This document shows, in pieces, positions 26,377 through 34,587 of a DNA stretch of 36,590 bases. The first letter of the stretch is position 1. Each line of letters starts with the position of its first letter. Made by a program: the position numbers and the translations under genes. Source of the DNA: Muribaculaceae bacterium (GTDB taxonomy: Bacteria > Bacteroidota > Bacteroidia > Bacteroidales > Muribaculaceae). The notes beneath the pieces were generated by a model. It made no database searches and had not been told where the DNA came from. It worked only from the letters and a program-made list of their open reading frames with translations. Location: NCBI GenBank assembly GCA_017536215.1, contig JAFXHY010000170.1, forward strand, positions 1 to 36,590, written 5' to 3'.

Positions 26377-27714
26377 TTATTTGTAATAAATTCGATACTC
26401 ATATGCGCCAAGCTCTATAGCTACCGGAAGTGAAGCTACCGAGCCGTCTATTGCATTTGTCATTGTTGTCATTGCCATTTCTATAGGCGTTTTAACGGTA
26501 ATGTCGGATGACGTGGGATTGACAATTACCAACACTCTTGATGAGCCTAATGCACGTGCAAACATTACGGCCTTTCCTGCTTGGTAGGTCCATAATTCGC
26601 CACAACGTTGGCTTTGAGTCGCGCGATAGGCTTCAGATAATCTTGCCAATGTCGCATTCTTTTCCGATGAGAATGTTTTGCTGCTGTAACCGAAAAAGTC
26701 GATAGTGCCGGTATAGTCTATTTCTTGAGCTGAATAAATCATAGGAGTGCCATCAAGCATCATTGCAAGTGCCATCGCAGCTTCTTCTGCTTTATCGTTG
26801 CCATATAATGCTGCTACAGATTTTTCTGCTGCTGTGTCATGATTGATTGCATAACGCATCACCTTTTTGCCCTCAGGAAGTGAATTTATTTCATCTAAGC
26901 TTGTTTTGACGAATTTCTCAGGTGATGCTTTGCCGTTAAACAAATCCGACAATGCAGGACCAAAACTCCAACCATATTTCATGTCAAAACCTGCTGCAAA
27001 ATAATTGTTGTCAGCCGACTCTGCAAGCATATAGAAATCACTGCGTTTGGCACGCAATGCATCTATTGCTTCTTTCCAAAAATCAACAGGTACACCATCC
27101 ACATTATCGCATCGATATCCATCTATGCCGGCGGCATCAATCCAGTAAACCATCGCATCAATCATTGCTGCTCGCATTTCTGCATTGTTGTAGTTGAGTT
27201 CTGCTACATCTGTCCAATTGGTATTGGGAGGAGATACGATATTGCCTGATGCATCTTGGGTGTACCAATCTTTATGATCGGTAATCCATTGACAATCCCA
27301 CGAAGTGTGATTTGCTACCCAGTCAAAAAGCACTGTCATTCCTTTGCTATGAGCTTTTTCCACGAGAGCTTTGGCCTCTTCAAGTGTGCCGAACTGAGGA
27401 TTTACTGCTTTGAAATTTTTAACACAATAGGGTGAGCCTATTGCATCTTGAATACCCGGTTCGAAAATTGGCATTATCCATAGCACGTTGGTTCCGGTTG
27501 CTGCGATTCTGTCAAGGTCTGCACTAACGGCAGCTAAGCAATTAGACTGACCATAGTAGCGGGGATTCACTTCATATATGATATCGTTTGATGCATCCTT
27601 TACGGCAACCGGCTCAGTCGGGTTGGCGGGCATCTTGGCATCGTCGTCCGAGCACCCTGTTAATAGGGTGCCGGCGACTGCCATCATTGATAATAAAATA
27701 TTTTGTATTTTCAT
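26377..27714 (-). CDS. Surface-type GH13 alpha-amylase lipoprotein (SusG-like role)
   Basis: A 445-residue lipoprotein with lipobox LLTGC (C21) followed by SDDD, an acidic pattern linked to surface export in Bacteroidetes. The catalytic barrel has region I DWVANH (131-136), region II GYRCDNVD with nucleophile D203, region III LAES with acid/base E232, and region IV INHD with D293. A short beta domain ends the protein. It is much shorter than B. thetaiotaomicron SusG (about 690 residues) and lacks an inserted binding module; the neighbouring repeat lipoprotein may supply binding. The predicted role is cutting starch at the cell surface. Alpha-1,4 preference is likely; exact specificity is unknown. 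Confidence 0.92.
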   Translation of the reverse strand: MKIQNILLSMMAVAGTLLTGCSDDDAKMPANPTEPVAVKDASNDIIYEVNPRYYGQSNCLAAVSADLDRIAATGTNVLWIMPIFEPGIQDAIGSPYCVKNFKAVNPQFGTLEEAKALVEKAHSKGMTVLFDWVANHTSWDCQWITDHKDWYTQDASGNIVSPPNTNWTDVAELNYNNAEMRAAMIDAMVYWIDAAGIDGYRCDNVDGVPVDFWKEAIDALRAKRSDFYMLAESADNNYFAAGFDMKYGWSFGPALSDLFNGKASPEKFVKTSLDEINSLPEGKKVMRYAINHDTAAEKSVAALYGNDKAEEAAMALAMMLDGTPMIYSAQEIDYTGTIDFFGYSSKTFSSEKNATLARLSEAYRATQSQRCGELWTYQAGKAVMFARALGSSRVLVIVNPTSSDITVKTPIEMAMTTMTNAIDGSVASLPVAIELGAYEYRIYYK

Positions 27715-27735
27715 CTGTTTGATGCTTTAGTTTAT

Positions 27736-29478
27736 TTATTTTGCACTACATCCGTCGGGAGTTATTGTAAGATAAATATCTCCGTAGAGCTTAATATTGA
27801 AATCACCTAATTGTGTCCCGTTACCATTGTTGAAAATGAGATTTTCATCTTCTCCTTCTCCGGTGTGGTCCCAATATTTATAGGTTACTCCATCTATCGT
27901 TTCGGTTCCGGAAGGTGCTGCTCCGGGCCATCCTCCAAAGTATTCTTTCTCGCCCCAGGCATAAAGGTACAAGCTACTCCATCCTGTTTGGTCATCAACA
28001 TATATTCTTGCACTCTTTGCAAATTCGGCAGGATTCAATTCTGAATACGATGATGATGTTACAGAGAAATAGTAGTCGCGGTCTATTACAATCGCCGGCC
28101 CGTCAAATTGTGTGCCGGCAGTGTCGTTAAAGATGAAATTTCTAACAGTTTCTGTAGCATCAACTTCATATACGAGGAATGTGTGCCCACCGCGTACGTA
28201 GGTTGACAATCCCTCAGATGTAACACCGGGCCACCCACCGAATGGCTCGCTGTCTCCCCATGCATATATTGCAAATGCACTCCAACCAGTGAGATCCTCG
28301 ATGTAAATCTTATGTTTTACTGTTGTAGGAACATCAGGTTCAGGTTCGGGAGTAGGAGTACTTCCTCCGGGAACGTAAGTTTCGGGGTCAATCTCTGTAA
28401 CTACTGTTGTCAACTCAAGATATACGTCATGGTCAATTGTGTATGCGAAGTCGCTGAGCTGAGTGCCGTTATTGTTATTGAAAATAAGATTTTCATTCAA
28501 TCCGGTGTTAGCTTCTCCCATGTCAAAGTATAGATAGTTGACATTGTTAATTGTAATACTTCCGGTAGCTGCAACTCCGGGCCATGCTCCGTTGAGGTCG
28601 TTGACATCTCCCCACATATATAAGTGGAGTTCTTCATCAGTCCAACCGGTTTTGTTTACTACAAATACGGCATGACCATCATGCTCAATCATATCTTCTT
28701 CACCCATTTCAACAACACCATCAGCAGTGAGTTCGAGGTAATAATCTCGATCAAGAGTAATATTATAGTCGCCAAGTTGTTGACCTGCACCATTATTGTT
28801 GAAAATCAAGTTGAGATTTAATCCGGCATTAGCCTCGGTTGTATCGAAATATTTGTAGGTCTTTCCTTCAATTTCTACTTTTCCGGTCGGTAACATTCCG
28901 GGCCAACCGCCAAATGCTTCGGCATCACCCCATGCATACATTGCCAATTCGTCATATCCGGTGTTGTCGATGACGTATATTACATAGCCGTCATGAACTA
29001 TTTCATCAGGATTTTGTGGCTTGTCGAAATAGCTCTTCCAACGGTCTACTGTAATGTTGGTGCGTGTCCCTACGGCAGGATTATCTGTGCGAACTACATC
29101 TTCATTAAAAAGTGTGCGCTCTACACCTTGCTCTTTATTCACAAAATAAAATCCGTCGGCGAGTGTTGTGCCTTCAACAAAGTCTGAGGGATTGAGGTAG
29201 ATACCCCATTTCACATCATTACCTTGTGCTTTTTCAAGTTGCCACATTGGATTTCCCTTTGCTACTTCTTCTCCGCCATTGAATGCTCCCGCTATATAAA
29301 TGACATCATCTACCGATGTGGAGCTTGGCATTATTACTTCCAAGAGTATGGCATCTGTTCGAGTCTCGAATTGTGGATACTCATGGTCAAATATTATTTC
29401 CTCTTTGTCTTCACAGCCTGTCAGCGAAAACATCATTGTAAACGCTGCAATTAGTGAATATATAAACTTATTTTTCAT
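27736..29478 (-). CDS. Surface starch-binding lipoprotein with four CBM26-like repeats (SusE/F position)
   Basis: A 580-residue lipoprotein with lipobox SLTGC (C22) followed by EDKEE, a surface-export pattern. Residues about 40-155 form a beta domain (IYIAGAFNGG, then NITVDRWKSYF). Four related repeats follow at about 163-258, 267-361, 388-482 and 489-575. Each carries an AWGD/FGGWPG-type motif, a central YKYFD/YLYFD strand, NLIFNN and DYYLEL-like strands. Aromatics in these motifs probably bind glucan, as in CBM25/26 modules. A proline-rich linker (PTPEPEPDVP) separates repeats 2 and 3. It replaces SusE and SusF of the classical order. Family placement is from motif resemblance only. Confidence 0.85.
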   Translation of the reverse strand: MKNKFIYSLIAAFTMMFSLTGCEDKEEIIFDHEYPQFETRTDAILLEVIMPSSTSVDDVIYIAGAFNGGEEVAKGNPMWQLEKAQGNDVKWGIYLNPSDFVEGTTLADGFYFVNKEQGVERTLFNEDVVRTDNPAVGTRTNITVDRWKSYFDKPQNPDEIVHDGYVIYVIDNTGYDELAMYAWGDAEAFGGWPGMLPTGKVEIEGKTYKYFDTTEANAGLNLNLIFNNNGAGQQLGDYNITLDRDYYLELTADGVVEMGEEDMIEHDGHAVFVVNKTGWTDEELHLYMWGDVNDLNGAWPGVAATGSITINNVNYLYFDMGEANTGLNENLIFNNNNGTQLSDFAYTIDHDVYLELTTVVTEIDPETYVPGGSTPTPEPEPDVPTTVKHKIYIEDLTGWSAFAIYAWGDSEPFGGWPGVTSEGLSTYVRGGHTFLVYEVDATETVRNFIFNDTAGTQFDGPAIVIDRDYYFSVTSSSYSELNPAEFAKSARIYVDDQTGWSSLYLYAWGEKEYFGGWPGAAPSGTETIDGVTYKYWDHTGEGEDENLIFNNGNGTQLGDFNIKLYGDIYLTITPDGCSAK

Positions 29479-29489
29479 TGCTTTTAGAA

Positions 29490-31277
29490 TTAATAGTTAG
29501 GAACTTGAACAAGACCCGGATTAACTGTCAAAGCTGACTGAGGTATCGGGAACCACTCATATTTGCGGTCGCGTTTAACCGGTAATTCTCTATCGGTCTC
29601 TGAGGTTCGGCCGAAGAACCACCATTGCCCTTGTGTGAATTTGTCAAAGCGACGTAGGTCGGTGCGACGACGACGACTTTCGTTTAGGAATTCAATACCC
29701 CATTCGCTAAGCATCCAATCTTCATCAAATGCAGTCATGCCGGGACCCGGATTGTTGAGTGCTGTGGTATTTGAGAAATAACGTTTACGTACAGTATTGA
29801 CAAGTTGTTTAGCTTCTTCCGAATTGCCTGCGCGTAAGCGACATTCAGCCAACGTGTAATAAACTTCAGCCAAACGGAATTCTACTTCATCAATGTTAGT
29901 CCAGTCCACTCCTGTTGTTTCAGGTAAAATAGGATATTTAACTAAGCGATAGCCTGATGTTGTTTCGCCCCATCGAGGTGACATGACTGTCTCAAGTTGA
30001 CGCCCAAGATTTAAGAATGTGCCAAGTTGGTCTACATATACAATCTGTTGTCCCTGTCGGTCGGCATCAGCTTCAACCGGCTCGCCTGTGAGATAGTTGT
30101 ACTGTGCTCCCATTACAAACCAACCATTCCATGTACCGGTAGCTTCATCATATTTAAATGGAGCTTTACGGCAGTCGCCGTCAGTCATACGGTCATATAC
30201 TCCACCAAGTTTATCACCGTAATCGGTAATGAAACTACGAGGATTGTCAGTTCCTCCTTCAGGAAGAACGTTTCCTGAATTATCCTTCGATGGCGCAACA
30301 ATTACGCAGTTCCACCCGGATTGTGGCAATGTGCTACCAAATATTTCATTGTAGTTGTAGGGGAGCATTGGTGTATTGCGGTTGTTATTTGTTTTTTTGC
30401 CATTTTCTTGTGCAAATGCAAATACCAATTCCGGGCATGAATTATTGTTCTCAGAGAAAATATCACGATAGTCATCGGCAAGTGCATAAGAACCATACTG
30501 TCCGGCAATGATTTCTTCGCAAAGTGTTGCACATTCTGTGTAGTGGGCTGTTCCGGTGAACAATTCACTATTGAGCAACAGACGCATCTTCAACATTCGG
30601 TTTGCTGCTTGATTTAAGCGAGTTTTTGTATTACCCGAACCATCTTCAATAAGCATATGTTGATAGCTTTCATCGAGCTCTGTCGAGATGAAATCATAAA
30701 TAAGTTGACAGCCCTCATTGAAATCGGCAGATACCGAGCCGGGAACTGTAGATGATACCGACACATTCAATGGTAGTGAACCTCCCCACAACTCAAAATT
30801 ATTGTAATAGGCCCATGCGCGCATTGTTCTTACTTCTGCTATATATTGGTCTTTCTTCTCTTGAGTTATTTTCAATGCACCGGGGTCAATACCTTCAAGG
30901 TCGGATAGGAGTGTGTTGCAAAGACCGATTGTAGTCCATGCTCCTTCCCATGCCGAACGGATAATTTTTGATTCAGAGTTCCAAGTATGTGTTGACAATA
31001 CATATTTTTCTGCCTCATCATAACCCCATTGACCACCATTCCAAACACGCCATGCTATTTGGTCGGCAGAAAACTCATTAAGATACCAGAAATATTCCAA
31101 AAACGAGGATGCTGCTGCACTATATATCGAAGCAATAGCCCCTTGGACGCTTGCCTCGTCTTGATAGTATATAGATGCATCAATGCGGTCAAACACCTTC
31201 TCCTCAAGATCGGTACAGCTTACTGCTGCCATCGATAGGAGTCCTCCCGCTATTGTGCCGAAAATATATTTTTTCAT
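29490..31277 (-). CDS. susD: SusD/RagB-family nutrient-binding lipoprotein
   Basis: A 595-residue outer-membrane lipoprotein with lipobox AAVSC (C21) followed by TDLEE. The N-terminal TPR-like helices contain the family sequence around EVRTMRAWAYYNNFELWG (about 147-164) and ANRMLKMRLLLNSELFTG (about 226-243). The C-terminal SusD region has FRLAEVYYTLAECRLRAGNSEEAKQLVNTVRKR and ELNES-like EFLNESRRRRTDLRRFDKF, and ends in IPQSALTVNPGLVQVPNY. It forms the lid over the SusC barrel and presents oligosaccharide for import. It sits 31 bases after SusC and 11 before the repeat lipoprotein. Confidence 0.96.
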   Translation of the reverse strand: MKKYIFGTIAGGLLSMAAVSCTDLEEKVFDRIDASIYYQDEASVQGAIASIYSAAASSFLEYFWYLNEFSADQIAWRVWNGGQWGYDEAEKYVLSTHTWNSESKIIRSAWEGAWTTIGLCNTLLSDLEGIDPGALKITQEKKDQYIAEVRTMRAWAYYNNFELWGGSLPLNVSVSSTVPGSVSADFNEGCQLIYDFISTELDESYQHMLIEDGSGNTKTRLNQAANRMLKMRLLLNSELFTGTAHYTECATLCEEIIAGQYGSYALADDYRDIFSENNNSCPELVFAFAQENGKKTNNNRNTPMLPYNYNEIFGSTLPQSGWNCVIVAPSKDNSGNVLPEGGTDNPRSFITDYGDKLGGVYDRMTDGDCRKAPFKYDEATGTWNGWFVMGAQYNYLTGEPVEADADRQGQQIVYVDQLGTFLNLGRQLETVMSPRWGETTSGYRLVKYPILPETTGVDWTNIDEVEFRLAEVYYTLAECRLRAGNSEEAKQLVNTVRKRYFSNTTALNNPGPGMTAFDEDWMLSEWGIEFLNESRRRRTDLRRFDKFTQGQWWFFGRTSETDRELPVKRDRKYEWFPIPQSALTVNPGLVQVPNY

Positions 31278-31308
31278 TATTGTATCTAATTTAAAGTGAA
31301 TAAATAGA

Positions 31309-34260
31309 TTAGCGGAATCTAAGTGTTACGCCCAATGCCAACTGCATTGCCGAGGGGTATGCACTCGAAACATCAATACCCGGAGTTATACCGGTTGATG
31401 TTACGTTAGATGGGTCGGTCCCTGAATAAGAGGTGAGGGTGAATAGATTCTTTGCTGCTAAATAAATTCTAAGATTATCGATGTTTTTGTTCTTCAATGG
31501 TACGGTATAGCCGAGTGTGACATTCTCTAACTTGAAGTAGTCTCCATTTTCAAGGAAATAAGAAGAGATAACACCACCTCCGGTTACTACATCGCGGTCT
31601 TCAAGATATGCAGAGCGAAGCACGTTGTCAGAGCCTGAGCCACTAAGTCCCATGCCATATTTTCTCATATTAAATATCTTAAATCCGAAAGCGCCATTAA
31701 ACATAAGATTCAAATCCCAGTTTTTGTAGCGTATGGTATTGTTCCATGTCAAGAAGTGTGACGGCGCTCCGTTGCCTATATAACGCTTGTCGTTGGCATT
31801 TGCCGAGCTCGCATATACTTTTTCACCATTGGCATCATATACAAGCATATTGCCGGCATCGTCGTGTCCTGCATATTCATAGCCCCAGATTTGACCAACC
31901 TTTCCTCCTTCTTCAACGCGGAAGAAATATTCGCTTGTTCCTACTCCGGGTTTTTGATAGAGTTCAAGGTATGAAGCCTTGTAAACATCACTTGAAAGTT
32001 TTGTCAATTTTGTTGTTCCATAGGCATAGTTGATGCCGGTTGACCATGTCACGGGTTGATCTACAATTACATCTCCATTTATTGCCAATTCAACTCCTGT
32101 ATTTTTTGTTGTACCAACGTTTACAAGAATAGTATTGTAGACATAGGGCGGTTGTGGTGCAGTATAGTTGTAGAGCAAGTCTTGTGAACGACGATCAAAG
32201 TATTCAATTGAGCCATGAACGCGGTTCCAGAACATAAAGTCTACGCCGATATTAGCACTTGTTGATTTTTCCCAACCGAGGTCGGGGTTTGCATTGCTTG
32301 AGGGTGCATAGCCATTTATCCAAGTCCCATCAATATTATACATACCATTGGGTGTATAAGTTGAAATTGACCTATATGCATCAAAATCGCTTCGTCCGGT
32401 TACTCCGTAGGAGAATCTTGGTTTCAAACTTTGAATTACATTGCTATATTCTTCCATAAACGGAGTCTTTGCCATTTCCCATGCAATTGATGCCGATGGG
32501 AAATATCCCCACTTATGATTGGAGCCGAATTTAGTTGAACCTTCATAACGCAATGATGCCGAGGCTATTAACATAGATCGCCAATTATAATTGACACGTC
32601 CGAAGAAACCTACGAGCGTTGACTCTGATTTCCCTGCATACATTGTTGCTTTACCATCAGCAAGGTATGACCCGGAACCAATCCCATGCCACAATGCATT
32701 ATCAAATGTGAAATTGTTGTTTTGCATGTACATTTGTTCCCAGTTCGTGCGTTCGTAAGAGTAACCTACCATTAACTTGAAATCATGGTCACCTTTATTA
32801 AAGAAATAATTGCCAATCCATTCTACTGAGTTTGTCCACCATTTTTGATATTGGATTGAAGCTCGACCATCATATTCATTCCAGAACGACTCACTTGATG
32901 TTGTGGGTGTGTAGAAATCACTCTTTAAATCATTATATTGATATGAGTAAGTTACTGTAGTACTCAATGAATGATTTTCGTTCTTCCATATATTATATTT
33001 GGCTTCTGCTGTGCCGAGAATATATGTACGATTTCCTTGGCTTGTGTTTTGCAAAAGATTACCTACCGGGTTTGCAATATTTGTTGGTGATGTAGGTTGA
33101 TAGAATGAACCATCTTCATTATATATAGGTAGAGTTGGGTTCATACCTAAGGCTGTGTCAAAAAGACCGTCATCGCCCCAATTTTCTTTTACTTTACGGG
33201 CATTAACGGTTGCACTTAATTGCAAACGCTTGTCGAGGAACTGTTGTTGGATTGATGCACGACCGCCAAATTCCTCACGACCGCTTACGATATCCAATCC
33301 ATTAGCTTTTTTATAGTTGACAGAAGCACTATAATAGCCACCTTCTGTTGAACCATCAATTGAGATGTATTGGTTAGTGTCGTAGGCTACATTTCGTGTG
33401 ATTTCTTCATACCAATCTGTAGAATATCCATAGTCATTACCACGGCGAGAACGACGCCATTCGTCGGGCGACAATACTTCGGGACGATCTTTCTCAAAAG
33501 CAAGAGAAATATAGCTGTCGTATGTAACTGTTGCTTTGCCGGTGTTGCCTGAACCGCGTTTGGTAGTTACAAGAATTACACCATTTGCACCGCGTGTACC
33601 ATAGATTGCTGCTGAAGCCGCATCTTTAAGTACCGTCATAGACTCGATATCCTGAGGTGCAAGAGTGCGAATATCTCCACCGGCTACACCATCAATAACA
33701 ATTAATGGACTATTGGAGGCCGACAATGATGTCGCCCCACGTACCTGTAGAGCTGATGAACTATTAGGATTGGCAGCGGCAGTTGTTGATACATTAAGTC
33801 CGGCTACTTTACCTGTAAGCATTTCCATCGGGTTATTCATACCTCCTTGTGCAAAATCAGCCTTATCAACTTGTACAATTGAACTTGAGAGTTCTTTTCG
33901 GCTCAATGAACCGTAACCCACAACAACAACCTCATCAAGAAGTTGATTGTCTTCGAGCATTGTTACATTGATTTCACTGCGTCCTGCAACTTTTTCTTCT
34001 ACGGCTTGGTAACCAATATAAGTAAAAGTGAGGGTTGCTTCGGGTGACACATTGTTTAATGTGTAATTCCCGTCAAAGTCGGTTGAAACACCATTGGTGG
34101 TGCCTTTAACTAACACTGATGCCCCGATAAGAGGTTCCCCTGTTTCATCTGTGACAACTCCATGCACTTGCTGCTGGGCTGACATACTGAATGAAACAGT
34201 CAAAATTCCAATTACCGCCATTAGACATCGTAACAGAGCTTGTTTGAAATGTTGTTTCAT
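31309..34260 (-). CDS. susC: SusC-family TonB-dependent outer-membrane transporter
   Basis: A 983-residue importer of oligosaccharides across the outer membrane, powered by TonB. The signal peptide ends near SFSMSAQ (28-29). A carboxypeptidase-regulatory-like domain (VHGVVTDETGEPLIGASVLV, about 32-100) precedes the SusC-type TonB box DEVVVVGYG (109-117). The plug has PLIVIDGV and ASAAIYGTRGANGVILVTTKRG (about 185-237). The 22-strand barrel ends LALGVTLRFR. It heads the operon with SusD, the repeat lipoprotein, GH13 and GH97. Genes downstream make starch or related alpha-glucan the likely substrate. The length is normal for the family. Confidence 0.97.
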   Translation of the reverse strand: MKQHFKQALLRCLMAVIGILTVSFSMSAQQQVHGVVTDETGEPLIGASVLVKGTTNGVSTDFDGNYTLNNVSPEATLTFTYIGYQAVEEKVAGRSEINVTMLEDNQLLDEVVVVGYGSLSRKELSSSIVQVDKADFAQGGMNNPMEMLTGKVAGLNVSTTAAANPNSSSALQVRGATSLSASNSPLIVIDGVAGGDIRTLAPQDIESMTVLKDAASAAIYGTRGANGVILVTTKRGSGNTGKATVTYDSYISLAFEKDRPEVLSPDEWRRSRRGNDYGYSTDWYEEITRNVAYDTNQYISIDGSTEGGYYSASVNYKKANGLDIVSGREEFGGRASIQQQFLDKRLQLSATVNARKVKENWGDDGLFDTALGMNPTLPIYNEDGSFYQPTSPTNIANPVGNLLQNTSQGNRTYILGTAEAKYNIWKNENHSLSTTVTYSYQYNDLKSDFYTPTTSSESFWNEYDGRASIQYQKWWTNSVEWIGNYFFNKGDHDFKLMVGYSYERTNWEQMYMQNNNFTFDNALWHGIGSGSYLADGKATMYAGKSESTLVGFFGRVNYNWRSMLIASASLRYEGSTKFGSNHKWGYFPSASIAWEMAKTPFMEEYSNVIQSLKPRFSYGVTGRSDFDAYRSISTYTPNGMYNIDGTWINGYAPSSNANPDLGWEKSTSANIGVDFMFWNRVHGSIEYFDRRSQDLLYNYTAPQPPYVYNTILVNVGTTKNTGVELAINGDVIVDQPVTWSTGINYAYGTTKLTKLSSDVYKASYLELYQKPGVGTSEYFFRVEEGGKVGQIWGYEYAGHDDAGNMLVYDANGEKVYASSANANDKRYIGNGAPSHFLTWNNTIRYKNWDLNLMFNGAFGFKIFNMRKYGMGLSGSGSDNVLRSAYLEDRDVVTGGGVISSYFLENGDYFKLENVTLGYTVPLKNKNIDNLRIYLAAKNLFTLTSYSGTDPSNVTSTGITPGIDVSSAYPSAMQLALGVTLRFR

Positions 34261-34432
34261 GGCTTGTTTTAATAAATTAGAAATAAAGTTGTTTAATTCA
34301 TTTTTACAAATATCTAAAATATTATTAATATTTGGAATTAATTCAAGTAAAAATCTAACTTTTTCTAAACTTAGAATATTGATATATAGGGAGGTAAGCT
34401 GTTTTTGCGCGCTTAAAAATCTAAATCAGTTG

Positions 34433-34479
34433 AAGCAATATTTTTTGAAAATCATAGATGATTTTCAGTAATATTGCTT
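34433..34479. promoter_or_regulatory. Long hairpin between the SusR-type gene and susC
   Basis: AAGCAATATT (34433-34442) pairs with AATATTGCTT (34470-34479). An inner stem TGAAAATCAT (34446-34455) pairs with ATGATTTTCA (34458-34467). This gives 20 paired bases around a small internal loop. It lies about 110 bases past the regulator stop and about 170 bases before the susC start. No T-run follows on the minus strand, so a plain terminator role is uncertain. The region between 34261 and 34430 is AT-rich. It holds only an imperfect -7 candidate (minus-strand GATATTTG at 34314-34307) for susC. Confidence 0.55.
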
Positions 34480-34507
34480 TTATTTCAGTAGTAATATAAA
34501 ATAATAG

Positions 34508-34558
34508 TTCGCGAAGCATAGCTCATTTAGTAGTTGCTAAAAAGCCATACTTCGCGAA
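34508..34558 (-). terminator. Imperfect long hairpin after the SusR-type gene
   Basis: TTCGCGAAG (34508-34516) pairs with CTTCGCGAA (34550-34558). Pairing continues inward through AT and GCT against AGC and AT with single mismatches. Read on the minus strand the stem begins 30 bases past the regulator stop and is followed by CTATTATTTTATATT. It is a likely terminator; the arms are also self-palindromic (TTCGCGAA), so a protein site is possible. Confidence 0.55.
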
Positions 34559-34587
34559 ATGCGTTATGATTTATTAAGTGGCGGATA

